A DNA stretch of 64,000 nt from Epiperipatus broadwayi (taxonomy: Eukaryota; Onychophora; Udeonychophora; Euonychophora; Peripatidae). Both the position numbers and the translations under genes were made by a program. The stretch lies in contig JAQFVV010006238.1 of the NCBI GenBank assembly GCA_028023455.1, positions 3,728,572-3,792,571 on the forward strand. Reading direction: 5' to 3'. Below are positions 1 to 12,989 of the stretch, one piece after another; within the stretch, counting starts at the first letter, position 1, and each line of letters opens with the position of its first letter. Below the pieces are notes generated by a model that saw nothing but the letters and a program-made list of their open reading frames with translations, ran no database searches and was not told the origin of the DNA.

Positions 1-362
1 ATACCACTTAATTAGTCAAACTAATATATCCTTAGATGAAAATCAATAAACTTTACATCCTAAATCTTACAACTTTTACAACTTGATTAACTACCCAAGG
101 CTCAAATAAAGTATAATAAATTGCTCTTACATTGTTAGAGCACTAAAAGTTTCAGACTGAGAACAACTAAAATAATCAAACCAATATATACATATATTCA
201 TTAGTTCAGATGGGAATCAACAACTTTCACAACTTGGCCAATTGCTAAAACCATTGCTCATGTGGTATTGAAGCATCAAAGTTGTAGGTTCAAACTGATA
301 TACATACAAATTATTTATCTCAGTGAGAATCCTGGAATCTATAATTGATTGTAAACAATAAA
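1..362 (+). repeat. Degenerate tRNA-like SINE remnants, two diverged units
   Basis: Two diverged units (about 1-180 and 182-360) share ordered blocks such as ATCAAACCAATATAT versus GTCAAACTAATATAT, and CACAACTTGGCCAATTGC versus TACAACTTGATTAACTACC. The second unit has a box-B-like GGTTCAAACT near 289 and a weak box A near 235. This suggests an old tRNA-derived SINE dimer. No TSD or tail is visible. Confidence 0.3.
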
Positions 363-879
363 TTTACTTGAAGATTCAGACTTGTTAGCTGGGCAAGAAC
401 AAATTTATGCAGAACAAACTTCCGCATTTAATCTGTTATGCAGAAGATGTAATGACCTTCGGTGGGACTATTGTTACTCATAAACAGAATCTCAAAAATC
501 ATGCATCAACTATGTCCAACATTTCCACTTTAATTTCTTTGGTTACATCCACAATTTCTTACTTCAGAACACGGATGTGGACTTTTGCGGATTGCAATCA
601 AAATTTTTGTTAGATGTTGGAAACTTTCATAAACCTTTTGTAGTATTCTCCATTGTCAATTTTAATAAATTTCTCACACCAATTTAGATATTGTTAGTCA
701 CAGGGGCAGCATGTTAGAACATGACAATTTTTCCTGAACTTTAAATACCAGATTTTATTTAAATAAATCACTCAGTACATTATTATCTCTTTTGATGATT
801 ATGATGATTAGGAATTTTATATTTTAGATGACATCACTCTGCAAGCATCACCTACTGATAGTCCGAGAAATTTTTTATG
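363..879. other. A+T-rich DNA, nothing recognised
   Basis: A 68-codon open frame at 407-613 has no recognisable motif and looks like chance. I see no repeat or RNA signal. Confidence 0.5.
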
Positions 880-1010
880 TTGAAATATCAAGTATAAAGA
901 AATAAAATATCTAGTATAAAGAACTAATACCAACACATTTTTCTATGTATATGGCATCATGCAAATGCAATATTTTATCATATTCAAACTTTCAAAATAC
1001 ATAACATTTT
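880..1010 (-). mobile_element. Relic similar to the PLE-type terminal sequence at 42475
   Basis: The block with 'aactaatacca', 'tatttta' and 'caaactttcaaaa' follows the same order as 42475-42560, where it abuts a hammerhead-like core on the minus strand. The core is not preserved here. Identified only by similarity within the window. Confidence 0.3.
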
Positions 1011-1244
1011 ATTATGGATCAATGCTTTTGAGATTAACATAGTGGTCAGTTTAGCATGATAGTATTGATGAATTTGTGACATTAGAGTTTTTAGATCAAT
1101 ATTTTGCATGACATTTTAATGCGAGGATATCACATATTCTTTTGAACAATAATGACATATAATTTTTTTTATATTGTTATTTTTATAATCATTAATTTGT
1201 CACTCTAATGCAAATAATTTATCATTTTAAATATTATTGATCCA

Positions 1245-1615
1245 CTATAGGATAAAGGTCTATTCGAGTTTAATTCACTTACTCTGATCTCTATAGCTTC
1301 TTTTTTTCTCTACATGCCACAAACCTCTTAATAATTTCATCAATCTCATCTCACGCTCTCTTTCTAAGTCTTTTATAATGTATTAGAATGTAGTATAAGA
1401 CTTCCATTGTTGATCTATTATCTCTTCAAAGCAATATGTCCAGCCTAGCGCCATTTCCGTCTTTTAACTCTTTCAATAATGTCAGTAATGTATGTTTGTT
1501 CTCTCATTCATGCATTTTGTTTGCCTTCTTTTTTAATTACTCTTAATATAAATCTGTTTTTATTGTACTAAGTGGACCAAAGATTTTCTATTGTTTCCTG
1601 TTAAATGTTCAAGAT
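1245..1615 (-). pseudogene. RTE-like LINE 3' fragment (antisense)
   Basis: Reading the minus strand, the order of degenerate words matches the C-terminal end of the RTE-like LINE seen at 46198-46615: the 'WAGHIA' region near 1430, the arginine/lysine-rich RWMDEI region near 1345, then the terminal segment. It contains many frame breaks. The fragment is old and has no coding capacity. Confidence 0.6.
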
Positions 1616-4600
1616 CCACGAGTAAGGACTGGCAAAGTGCCAATAATTAAAGAATTTTTTTTGCAAATATTAATTTTTTAAATTATATTGCAGTCTATAA
1701 GTATATTGGTCAGATTGTCAATGCAGTTATGTAGAAGATTTCATGGACAGCATGGAAAATTGAGGAAATGAACTCTGTAAACACCCTGAAAATCAAAACT
1801 GGTTATAGAATCATTCTAGAGAAATGCCATTTATGTGATTATCAAGGATTGATATTGACTGGACAGATTCCTAGTCATAGAGACAAATTTATAGACATAT
1901 GTCAAACAGTGACTTCATATGAACCAAATCATTGTTCTCAGCCTTTTAAATAATGACATCACCTTTAAACAGAATGTGGTTTTTTAAATCTTTAAATTGA
2001 TTAATTTATCTGTTTTACCTTTCTTTATAAGCATAAACAGGAACAGATAATATAGGTGCATTCATTATATATATATGTAAAATAAATAAATATCCGTTAA
2101 TTAAAAACAATATTGTAATTATAATTGAAATAATATTTTTAACGGTTTACAAACAATTACAAACAATCTTTAAATCCGCATATTGTAACCTATGGTTGGG
2201 CTCCATGTTAATCAAGTCCTATCTAAATGGTCAATTATATAAAATTTTAAATTTTAATTAGTAATAATTAAAAAAATAAATATTCAATATTAAATAGATG
2301 TTTTATAACAGTGGTTTATTATCATAGTTGCCAAATTTTATTATAAAAATAAATAAATATTACCAATAAATCTCCTGAGAGTGATAAAAACTTAGACTGT
2401 TGAAGATATGCTAAGCCCTCTGTTCAGTTGTGTATAAGATTTTATATGCAGTCTGTCGGATGGATTAATTTTCAATAGTATCAAAAATATAATAATTTAT
2501 TAGTGTCATTATTAATTTAAAAGAAATATCTTATTATTATTATATAATAATCAAAAAGATTTAAGATGGTAATTAATTTAAATTGATCTTTATAATTAAT
2601 TCTTAAGGATATTTTATTGTGATTTAAAATAATTTTAAACGGTATAATAATTTAATTGGTTTGTTATTTTGTACAATAATTCTTTTTGGCGAATGGAGAA
2701 CAACAAGCGAGACATGGAAAGAACAGAGAGAACAAAAAAAAAAGAAGGAGAGAAACAATAACATCTAAAATAGTGTAATTGAAAAATTGTCAAAGTAAAT
2801 TTTGAATTGGATTGAAAATGAAATTACATTTTTTTTAATGTGTAAGTAATGGAGTAGAGGACCCATTTGGCCTACTACATGATACATACCACTTCTGTTA
2901 ATTCATAATCATTAAGGTTTGCATATAAAGCTGGTAGATATTTTGGAAATGAAATACTGAAATGGATTTCAAACAAAACATGAACTTCGTAAGCATAAAG
3001 GTTTGTTCTGTATTTTATATCTGTTTTAATTATAATATTTACTGTACACATTATAAAGATAATTATAAATAATTTGGGACAGTAAGAGGAAGGAAAAGAA
3101 AATTATTTGTGTTTTCAGCCAAATGAATTTAAAATAAGCAGAACTATATAATTAGACACTCAATGTCTTTTATTGCTGTTTTGAATTTATAAGGCACAAC
3201 ATGTTCTAAACTAGTGTAATACTAAAGCTAATTTCAAATGTCACAATTCAAATATGCTATATTAATTTCATTACATGTAGAAGATAAAAAAATTTTTAAA
3301 AAAGAGAAAATTGTATATTGCAATTGAATAAAAATATAATAATGACTTATACCTGCCTAAGAAAATAATACAATTGAAGATATTGAAATAAAAATGTATA
3401 AAGCATTTATTGAAACTTTCAATATAAAATATTCTCAGCATTGCTTAAAATCCAGGTTGATGCAAATTAAAAATGCCATCTTGAAAATTTTTTACAAGCA
3501 GAATTGATATATTCTTTTCGTAAGCTGAATTGTAGTAGCATTTCATCAAAAGCGAATTAAATGCCAATCTAAATTTTGGTTTATGAATTATTATGAGAAG
3601 CATATTCTAATTAATCCTTAAGTAGCACAATTAACCGATAAAGTATAGGGAATATAGATACGTGATGAGAATAAGTATCAAGATTTGTCTTCAACTTCAT
3701 TTAGCTTCTGGAATAATAATGTGCGGATGTTTAACAAATGAAACTATGATTGTTATAGTTTTTTTTTTTAGTTTTACAAAAACAAATGTGAAACTAAACA
3801 TTTTATTAATCATTTTGTTATTAATGATATAATATGTTTTGTCTATGATATTGTATATTGTTATTATTGATATAAAAAAAAGTTTGTGTAGAAAAAAATT
3901 CAAACTTGCGTTAGATCTAAATTTAATCAAATATAAAAAAAGAATTTTATTTATTATAAATTTTGGCCATATTTAAAATATGAACATGGGTAATAGATTA
4001 TTACAGTTTATTTTTGATATTTTTCTTAATAGGATAAAAGGGAACAATTGTTGAATAATAATGATAAATGGATAGTATATAACTTGGGCAATTTAAGGGT
4101 ATTCAACATGGTTTTTAATATGTATAGTGCATGACTAATTAATAGTTGATAGCTATAGTTATGGATCATTTTCGAATTGATAATTATAAATTTTATGTAT
4201 CAAGTAGTAATCCATATTGTTTTGTTAGTGACTTTATATATTCATGGTATGCTAGGTTAGTACTAGATTTATCTGTTGTCAGTAAATAGTTATAATGATA
4301 GATGTATAACATTTCAGAATATGTAATAGGTCCATGCCACATCACTTCAGGTGGACTTATTCACTTTCCCTGAGTGATGATATAAAATGGCCATCGTTGG
4401 TGAATTATGAACAATAATTATTAAACTTTGACAAATTAAGGCCATATTTTGTAGTATACTGAGCTAGTTATTAAATAAGGGACTAACCACCCCTTTTCTT
4501 TTTCTCATATCCCTAAAGATGCCCCAGAAGCAACACCAAGATTTCAGACCATATGCAGTTATGAAATGGTCATGGTCTAGATTGATTAGTTTGTTCTTTG

Positions 4601-5298
4601 CTTTAGCTCAATCCCACTATATCTTTGAATATATATGTTTTATTATGCATCATATTCCTAAGTATAATGGTTTGGTATGGATAACAATAGATTCGTTATT
4701 GAAGTATGTATTTGCAGATGTAGATTGTACTTAGCACTAAGAAAAATGATGGCAAACAATAATATTAGTTAAAAGTTATTTTTATAGTAGATTATTACTT
4801 GTCATCTATCCATTCGAGATGATCCCATCTATATCATTAAGCTATGTTATCTATCATTTATACTCAAGTTATTTTAAAATGCTAATAATTTATTTAGTCT
4901 TAAAAAAGTCCAAGTTGTTTTTAAAATGCTTATATTATATTAAAGTAGTAAATAGATCCTAAGAGATCTTCCTGTAATCATAAAATGATGTTAAATCTGG
5001 TTATATGTAAATTCTTGTCATTTTGCCCAGGATAATATATATTTTCTTTATTGTTCCTAGTGTATTCATAAAATTTGTAAATAATGTACATAAATTTTGT
5101 TTTAAAATATATTTAATAGTCTGTGGTCATATTACTAATTACTATCCATATTGTTATTACTATCAACATATTATTTGTATTGTCATAAAGTCATCATCAA
5201 TCAACATAACAGATTTTATTGTGTGTTAGCATATCAAAATAAATTTTGTTAAGCTCTTACATTTAAAGTATCTAAAGCTTCATCACTTATTGATCAAA
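1616..5298. other. Long A+T-rich stretch, no recognisable gene or repeat
   Basis: Only short chance frames occur (1768-1953, 3697-3930 minus, 4519-4734, 5023-5229). None has a domain-like pattern. A purine-rich patch lies near 2695-2755. I see no paired repeat, tRNA or LINE motif. Confidence 0.45.
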
Positions 5299-5312
5299 AC
5301 ACTGTTGACCTG

Positions 5313-5414
5313 TCAAGCATTGGTGGTCGAGTGGCCAGCACAGCTGCCTTACAAGCAGTTGTCCCTGGTTAGCGGGTTCGCTTCCCAGCCGATGCTATAA
5401 CACATGAAAAAAAA
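5313..5414 (+). mobile_element. tRNA-Val-like short SINE, copy 1
   Basis: About 102 bp. The head resembles tRNA-Val: box A in TGGTCGAGTGGCCAGCAC, an anticodon arm CTGC-CTTACAA-GCAG whose 7-base loop gives anticodon TAC, and box B in GGGTTCGCTTCCC. The element then ends almost at once with GATGCTATAACACATG and an A run. Flanking repeats ACACTGTTGACCTG (5299-5312) and ACACGGTTGACCTG (5415-5428) differ at one of 14 bases and are the target-site duplication. It has no separate SINE body. It is presumably transcribed by RNA polymerase III and mobilised by a LINE. Confidence 0.9.
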
Positions 5415-5428
5415 ACACGGTTGACCTG

Positions 5429-8059
5429 AAGTACATGTGTTATTTTAAATAATATTTTAAAGATGAAGCATTTCGCTTTTGGAATAACCTGTTTGTCTGA
5501 ATCATTAGATATATCATTCACTGATCTTGATCATATTGTTCCTAGTTGTTTAATAAAAGAAATTTTGTAAATTATTGTGTTTGCTTTATTAAGAATTTAT
5601 TTGCACTTCTTAAAGCTTAAAGTTCATATTATTGTTAGTAGTAGGATTGCCAATTAATTCTATTTTGTTTTGTTTTATGAGCTGACTTTGTTTGTTAAAT
5701 TTGGGTAGTGGCAAAATCCCTCTCACAGACCCAAGTATATCTTTTAAAATAGTAATATTTAAGTTATTTGAACCCTGAGAAAGTAAATTATTAGTTAGCA
5801 GTCATAATTTTGGATTTAGGGTAACTTTTATATCTGAAGTCATTTATTATTCTTTGCCTTGATCTCCTGTGTTTATTTTTGTTTAATTGAGTTTCTATAA
5901 TTCTAAGATGTAAATTTCTTCTCTAGTTTTTAAAATTTATAGTTTATTTTAACTTAGTGGTATTCTGGTTTAGTCAAGCTTAGAATCCATACTTTGTTTT
6001 ATTTTTATTTTATTGTAATGTAACACAATATTAGTTTTATAGTTCAGGATCTCATTCTTCATCATCAACATTGTTGTCATATTTCATCTGGATCTTTTTT
6101 TCTTTTATTTTTTCATCCTCATTTCAGCCTAACTCATTATAATTAATTCATTCTTTATAGGCTCCTATTCTATCATCATCTTAATCATTCGTCACCCTAA
6201 CACATTTTCTTTCTCTTCTCACCACTCTTAAGTTCATTCATTTTTCACTATTTAATTATTATTTGTTTTTATCATTCATTTAGTCGTCTACATCCTAATT
6301 GATCACCTAATTTATAATTCGAATTCCATATTTATTTCATAGACTTGATTATTAACTATTTATTGGTTTTACAAAATAAATTTTTGTAGTAATATTTTGC
6401 TTATGGATTTTAAATTGAGTTTAATCGATTTTGATACTGGGAAGTTATTATTTTCATGAACACTTTGTGATCTTCCTTAGATCTATCATTCATGCTAGCC
6501 TAGTTGATCTTAAGATAGTAATGTTTTTATTTTAATATTATTTTTATTCTTATTATTCATATAGAGATGGTTACAATATATATATATGTGTGTGTAAAAT
6601 TAATCATAAAACAATTCTGTGCCATTCCAAAGTGGAAATTTGAAGGTGCTTATGCTTGGTGAGAAGTTTAGTGGTCTTTGTTCCTCCTATTTATATTATA
6701 TGCTTTTATTTAATTTATTTCATGTTTTTGTTTATTTGCTTGAGAAATAATTCATTTTTCACTTATTTCCCAATCTCTGATATAATTAAAAACTTTGGTC
6801 ATACATGTATTCCTGAGTTTGCAAACAATTTTGGCAGAAAAAATGGTGATAAAATTTAAATCTTTAATTTTCATATGAGATTCATAGTTCTGCCATATAG
6901 TGGCATTTTATGTAAAAAATTTTCATCTATAATTTTTTTAATGATACTTAACTAAAACATGGAAAATAAAATGATTTGAAAAAAAGCTTGACATTTGCCT
7001 AAATGTACTAAAAAAAATTATTCATGTGTCATAAATAAAAGCCTAGGCAATCATATTTTGCAATTCATCAAGTCACTTGCTACTAATACTTATTTTGTTG
7101 TACCAATGTAAAATGGATATTAGTTATCTAATAAACAGACTGGCATTGATACCATTTTTAAAGATGATTGTCCCATGCTTTCATTTGTAAAAGCTGAAGA
7201 GAAATTTTTTTTTTTTTACTTTTTAGTGTGTTTATGTGAATAAAAGTATTTTTTCGTATATTTTTTATTATATTATAATTCAAAATAACCAATAGTCATT
7301 TACTAACCAATACTGTAATTGTAATCTGAATTGGTTTCCTGGAAAAACTCCCAAGTTTACTTGGTGAAAAATCCTTAGCTATTCCTTTTTTTTCCTTCAA
7401 ATTTTCATCATGTTTTGAACTCTAAATACACTGAAAATATCTTATATGTTTTTAGTATATATTATTGTTTATAATTTTATATGACCAAACTGTAAATATT
7501 TTATATTTTGAAAAACATTATCTTCATGTAAAAAATTATTATCAACTAAATTTCTTTAATAAATCAATCTGTTTTATAAATGATATTTTGTAAATTGGGA
7601 TAAGGATCCTTTTGCATGATTTATTTACCATTAATTAAATACTTACATATACTCTTATAGCATTCAGTAATATTGTAACGGTAGGACTAGGATTGTTTAA
7701 ATTATTTACATTTATATAATTGATTAGAGCACCACCTGACATTAAACATCAGGAAGACTTGCACGTATATTTTTTTATACATTACATCCGTAACTCAGGT
7801 GAAAATGACTTAATTCAACCACACTTTGGGAAGCCATTTTATTGTACCGGTAACTCAGACGGATCAACTTTAAAACAGGACTAAAATAAATGCAAATTTC
7901 ATAGTCACATCTAAAGTAGATAAAAATGGAGATGATTGAACCTAAAACAGGTTACATTTCCCAATCACCTTCCCAAAATCAACACTAGCATTTTGAAATA
8001 GTTTATCTTTTCACTCAGCAATAATTTAAATAAAAAATTATACATTTTATTTATCAGAG
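5429..8059. other. A+T-rich intergenic DNA
   Basis: No coding pattern. A (TA)n/(TG)n patch lies at 6570-6596. A possible tRNA-like fragment lies near 7715-7775 (ATTAGAGCACC, then a CCTGA/TCAGG hairpin), but no convincing box B follows. Confidence 0.4.
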
Positions 8060-8275
8060 ATGATAATAGATCAACAATTGAAATGTTAAACCGGATTCCA
8101 AGACATTGTTAAAGACCCAGAAAAAGACCACATGTGAGATGGATGGATGAAATAAGAAATTGTGCAGAGGTGATGTGGGGAAGAGAAGCTAAAGAACGGG
8201 GATGGATTGAATTTGGAGAGACCTTCATCTTGCAGTGGATTGATAATGGTTGATGACGATGATGATGATTTATAA
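8060..8275 (+). pseudogene. RTE-like LINE 3' terminus
   Basis: Across small frame shifts the plus strand reads RPRKRPHVRWMDEI, then ERGWIEFGETFILQWIDNG and a stop. The sequence ends in a TGATGA microsatellite, a common 3' end for RTE-type LINEs. The same ending recurs at 46198 (-), 53240 (-), 55865 (+) and 60605 (+), so this is one dispersed family. The copy is 5'-truncated. Confidence 0.75.
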
Positions 8276-8279
8276 GGGC

Positions 8280-8981
8280 TCTATGCTAAATGAATCAATT
8301 CAAAAAACAGGATCCCTCAATTTACTAAATATTCCAGCAATTTTGCTCAATGGTTAAATGGTCTCTTTAATTAAAATATATTTTTCTCTTAGTTGATAAG
8401 TACTAAAATGACCATTTGTAAATGAAAGTTAATAAATAAAAAAGCACTGACAATTTGAATTAAAACTAACAACAATTTACTTCACAATGATAATTAATTC
8501 ACATGTATACACGCGCGCACACACGCAATTAAACCTAATCCATTTAAAAATGCATTCATACAGCCAAAGCATATAAAAAAATCAATGGATAACAATGAAT
8601 AAGCAACTAATATATATAGAATGAATGTTAACAAAGAAATCAGATTATACTGACTTAAAAGCTTTTTTTCTATAGTTTTTTTTTTTTTAATTTTTAAAAA
8701 ATAGTCTTACCATGTTATGTTATTTTTTAATACTAGCATTACTGATCAGAATGGCATAAAAATTGTAATGTTCTCTCAGTTAAATGCTTTCCTTTTAAAT
8801 GTTCCCTGTTTTTAAGATAAAAAATAGTCAATCACGTTTTCTATATGCGGTTTAAATTAACCTGGTTTAGGCATTGACGTTTGAGTTCAGGAAGCTCCAG
8901 AAGAAATCTGTATAGTTTATGGTTAATACATTTTAGTGTCTAGCAATGAATATTCTCTGGCCATATCAACAAATGATTTTT
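8280..8981. other. A+T-rich DNA with a short CA repeat
   Basis: It contains an imperfect (CA)n/(CG)n tract near 8508-8526 and T-rich tracts near 8670. Nothing else is recognised. Confidence 0.4.
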
Positions 8982-9106
8982 AGGTTCCATATTTAACACA
9001 GGCAAAACTCTCCATACAGTAGTGCCACTCAGTGCCAGCCAGAGTAATCAGTGGATGCCAGAAGTCTTGTGCATAAAATCCCCATCTAGTGCCTACTCAT
9101 CCAATA

Positions 9107-9148
9107 TCCCCAGACTAGTTTCTGGTTTGTGGCCTTCGTCAGTGAGGA
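9107..9148 (-). ncRNA. Hammerhead ribozyme, degraded (A1 left arm)
   Basis: On the minus strand: stem I TCCTCA/TGGGGA, core CTGACGA (position 7 is free in hammerheads), then GAAAC-TA-GTC. Stem II has two mismatches (AGGC versus ACCA), so activity is doubtful. Confidence 0.5.
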
Positions 9149-9583
9149 GCCTTGGATCTGAGAGCACTGCACCTAGATCTCCAGCAGCCACCTTTTATCT
9201 CTACTTAACTACAAAACTATGAGAATAAAATTGAAAACACTTTTCAATCTAAGCTCAATAGCTTATGTAGTCATATGGGTCTGAACTCAGTTCAGTACTT
9301 ATACATTTTGATGTCTTTGGTTTTTTAAAAAACATAACCACCACTATCCTATTAGGCAGGATTGGTGTTAAACCACTAAACATCACATAATCACCATTTC
9401 TTATGCTTGCACATAACTGTTATCAACACAGGAAAAACTCTCCATACAGTAGTGCCACTCAGTGCCAGCCAGAGTAATGAATGGATCCCAGAAGGCTTGT
9501 GCATAAAATCCTCATCTAGTGCCTACTCATCCAATATCTCCAGATTAGTTTCTGGCTTGTGGCCTTCATCACAGATCCAAGGC

Positions 9584-9625
9584 TTCTCACTGATGAAGGC
9601 CACAAGCGAGAAACTAGTCTGGGGA
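9584..9625 (+). ncRNA. Hammerhead ribozyme, nearly intact (A1 inverted monomer)
   Basis: Stem I strand TTCTCA pairs with TGGGGA. CTGATGA is followed by stem II AGGC-CACAA-GCGA (weakened), then GAAAC-TA-GTC. Stem III is only two base pairs (AC/GT) with a two-base loop, typical of hammerheads that work best as dimers. Confidence 0.6.
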
Positions 9626-10059
9626 TATTGGTTGAATAGGCTCTAGGTGGTGATTTTATGCACAAGCCTTCTGGAATCCATTGATTACTCTGGCTGGCAT
9701 TGAGTGGCACTATTGTATGGAGATTTTGCCTGTGTTAATAACAGTTGTGTGCTAGTATAAGAAATGGTGATCATGTGATGTTTAGAGGTTCCATATTTCT
9801 GATAAAGATGATTTTTGTTAGAAATAAACTACAGTAACCTGAAATATTGTTTTAGCCACGTTAAGAGATCACAAAATGTAAAAAAGTTTATACTGCCCAA
9901 TTCTCCAGTTCAAATCAAATTAAAACAACGAATGAATGAGTTAATAATCCCACTGAAAATATGTCTTCTTTATATTATCTCTGTTATCAAAATTCTTTGC
10001 ATTTTAATTAAGAGAGTAATAAAACTAGGAGACAAAAATTATTAAGAAAAACAATATTT

Positions 10060-11690
10060 ACAGTTGATATTCCTAATTTTCAGAAACATTCTAAGGAACT
10101 TAAATTAGAACTTGCAAATCGGTTTCAAATATTAGTAGATTTTGAACATTATTCAGATTTGAATGAAATCAACGGGAAAATAATTGATACATTTTTAAAA
10201 ACTGCAACAAAGCAGGTAGTAAAAAGCAACAATTAACCAGTAAAATTTCTATTGAGACAAGACAGTGTATGAAGAAAAGAAGGAATATAAAAATGATGCA
10301 TTAAAAAGGATTTAAACATCTCAAATTTTATAAAATTGTGTGAAAAAGACTTGATAATGATATAAGAAAGTATAATTGTGAACTAGCAAGGAAAGCTGTA
10401 GAAGAGAATAAAAGTCTCAACAGGGTAAAACAACATTTTGGTATTGGTAGGAAACTTATATCTGCAATAAGAAAAAGAGATGGAACTATTACTAAAAAGA
10501 GAGATGACATCATGAAATGGGTAGAAGAATACTATCAAGAATTATATAGAAATAAAGACCAAGTACTGCCTACATCTGTTATATCTTCTGAATTGCCCAG
10601 ATTTTTAAATAAAGAAGTGAGACATGCAATTAAATTTATGAAGAAAGGAAAAGCTTCAAGTAGTGTTGGAATTATAACCGATATATTAAAAGAAGCAGGT
10701 GAAGAAATAGAATCTTTTTTGGCAAAGTTATATACCAAATGATTAAATGATAAAGATGAACCAGTTGATTGGAAGAATGCAGTATTAATATTAATATTTA
10801 AAAAAGGTGATAAAGAAGATATTAGAAATTACAGATCTATCAGCCTTTTATCAGTTTTATACAAAATTTTTGCCAAGATAATTACAACTCGTCTACAGAG
10901 AACCTTGGATTTCAACCAAACCAATAGAACAAGCTGTATTTAAAAGTGGTTTTAATTACAGTAGATTATATCCAAGTATTGAGAGAAGTTATAGAAAGGA
11001 CTAATGAATATGAATTGCCATTATGCTTTGGATTTGTAGATTATGAAAAGGCATTTGATTCTCTAAGCACTTCTTCAGTGATTAAAGCATTGGATCATCA
11101 AGGTATAGATTGAGGATATTGTCATATTCTGAAGAAACGACAATTAGATTACATAATGATACTAAAAAGGTTAACATTGAGGATGTAAAACAGAGTTACT
11201 CCATATCTACAAAACTTTTTACAAGTAGTATTGCAAAAAGTATTTTGTGGATTAAAAATCGGAAGCTAAAGGAGTAAAAGTAAATGGAGATTATTTAATC
11301 ATTTAGATTTTGGAGATGATGTAGTTGTTTTTGCAAACAATGTTTTATAGCTTCAGGAAATGTTGCAAGAGGTATCAGATGAAAGTAAGAAAATAAACTA
11401 AAGGTAAATGTTAAAAAGATTAAAATAATGTTCAGTGGTTTTTCTCAAAATATGAGAATAAAGATTGATTATGATGAGTTAGAGGAAGTTAACAACTACC
11501 TCAGATTATTACTGATAGAAACATAATGGATGAAATTAATCATAGAATTAAACTTGTTTGGAGAGTGCTTTTGGTAGAAATAACTTAATACTAAATGGAA
11601 ATTTACCTATGTGTGTCAAAAGGTAATGAATGTGTTTTAGAAGTTCATACTTATGGATATGTAATGTGTTTTAGCAATTCAAAAATCAGA
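10060..11690 (+). pseudogene. Decayed RTE-like non-LTR retrotransposon, reverse transcriptase region
   Basis: The copy lacks the endonuclease and is broken by many stops and shifts, but reverse transcriptase landmarks appear in order: DIPNFQKHSKELKLELANRF near 10070; RDGTITKKRDDIMKWVEEYY near 10480; KEVRHAIKFMKKGKASS near 10610; DWKNAVLILIFKKGDKEDIR, then NYRSISLLSVLYKI near 10770-10870; motif A FVDYEKAFDS near 11032; and motif C FGDDVVVFANN near 11310, where RTE elements normally have Y/F-A-D-D. A tail segment 'MDEINHRIKLVWR' follows near 11530. It has the same family and order as the antisense copy at 47290-49495. The longest open piece is 76 codons (10512-10742). It cannot encode an active enzyme. 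Confidence 0.85.
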
Positions 11691-12989
11691 GTGGAATTAC
11701 CATTCAGCCACTGAACTACTTAAACTAGCACTAATTACTACATACATCTTTCTTCTTTTTTTACTTGGAATCGTTATCTTTTTTTATAAACATGCATATT
11801 TGTTTTAAAGTGAATATGACACCTTTGATTATTTATCTGACACTTTCACATTAAAAACTTTTTTAAACAATGTTAACAAATCATAATCTATATTTATACA
11901 AAATACAATGTAGAGTGAATTTATTTTTTTCCAATTTTTTTTTTAACTTCAGTTGCTTTAAAATGTAACTACTTTTTTTAAAAAAACTTTCACTTTTTGC
12001 TTTAAATAATTCATAATGTAAAATATAGCTAGTTGTATTAAATATAAAATAAAATTTAAAATGTTTAATATGTTAGGATTAGTCTTAATAGTTTTTTTAA
12101 ATTTACAAAGCAAAAGTTCTGGAGCTAAAGTTTGATTTCTTCTGCGATGGCAATATTAATTGATTTCATTTGTAAATTGCTGTAATACCCTTTCACAAAC
12201 TCCTAACTTTGAAATTTAAAGTTTAAGCATTGATTCTTCATTTTAATTGGAGGTCCTTTTGAAAAATAACATGGCCATAGTCCAGATTTTCAGGGTACAT
12301 TTTAGCAGTTGACAGTTTTTTCTTTTATGTATAATCAGTATAATGGTTTGATGCAGCTTGAATAAAGTGAGAATTCAGATTGTTTTGTAGTTCGAATTAA
12401 AATATGAAACCAGATTGTCAGTTTAAAAAAAAGACTTTATATAAGTCTCATCTATTGTTTTGTGGCATCTTGATTTGTTTTTAACACCTTTGATCTTGTT
12501 GTTTTTATTATGTTTAATGTGTTACTGTTAGCATTTGATTTCATTTTAATTACAAGAATTTCAAAAACATTTTTATTATTTAATTAGTTGAACTTGCAAA
12601 ATACTTTTAATTTAATTATTTAAAATGTACTTCCTAATTAAGTTGTTTTACAATAATCCATACATTCTTTGATAAGAGAATGTTATAATATAATTTATAT
12701 AAATTACAAGTTTCTCTTAAATTTAAAGTATTTTTAATAAAAATTTATTACATTATTTAATATTAATTTTCAATATAACATTTAACATTTTTTTTTTTTC
12801 AAAATTTACATATACATATTATTATTACATTAGTAATCTTTACAATTCTAAAGCAACTCACAATCATGTGGAAGACCCCTTGCTTTCAATATAGATGCAA
12901 TTTTTTGGTAGATCTTGTTATATATTATGTTCTCAGGAGCAAATTATGACTACAGAAATCAAAAACAAGAAAAGAATGAAATAAAATTG
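11691..12989. other. A+T-rich DNA, nothing recognised
   Basis: T-rich, without paired repeats or coding pattern that I can see. Confidence 0.4.

Larger units (their letters stand above)
8995..9785. mobile_element. Family A palindromic hammerhead element, copy A1
   Basis: Flanked by an exact 13-bp direct repeat, AGGTTCCATATTT (8982-8994 and 9786-9798). The layout is a full ~430 bp monomer (GGCAAAACTC begins at 9001 and recurs as GGAAAAACTC at 9431), a truncated second monomer to about 9577, then an inverted monomer to the end. The right end extends about 50 bp past the inverted-repeat arm (GTGATCATGTGATGTTTAG), so the ends are not symmetrical. Hammerhead cores lie in both orientations. Open frames inside (9022-9222, 9407-9646, 9516-9710) are repeat artefacts. 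Confidence 0.85.

Noticed and set aside
851-880. CTGATAGTCCGAGAAA resembling a hammerhead core
   Set aside because: G8-A9 are lost and there is no stem I partner.
9022-9710. Three similar small proteins beginning MPLSASQSN or MPLNASQSN
   Set aside because: They are translations of family A arms on both strands. Similarity arises from the DNA repeat, not protein conservation.
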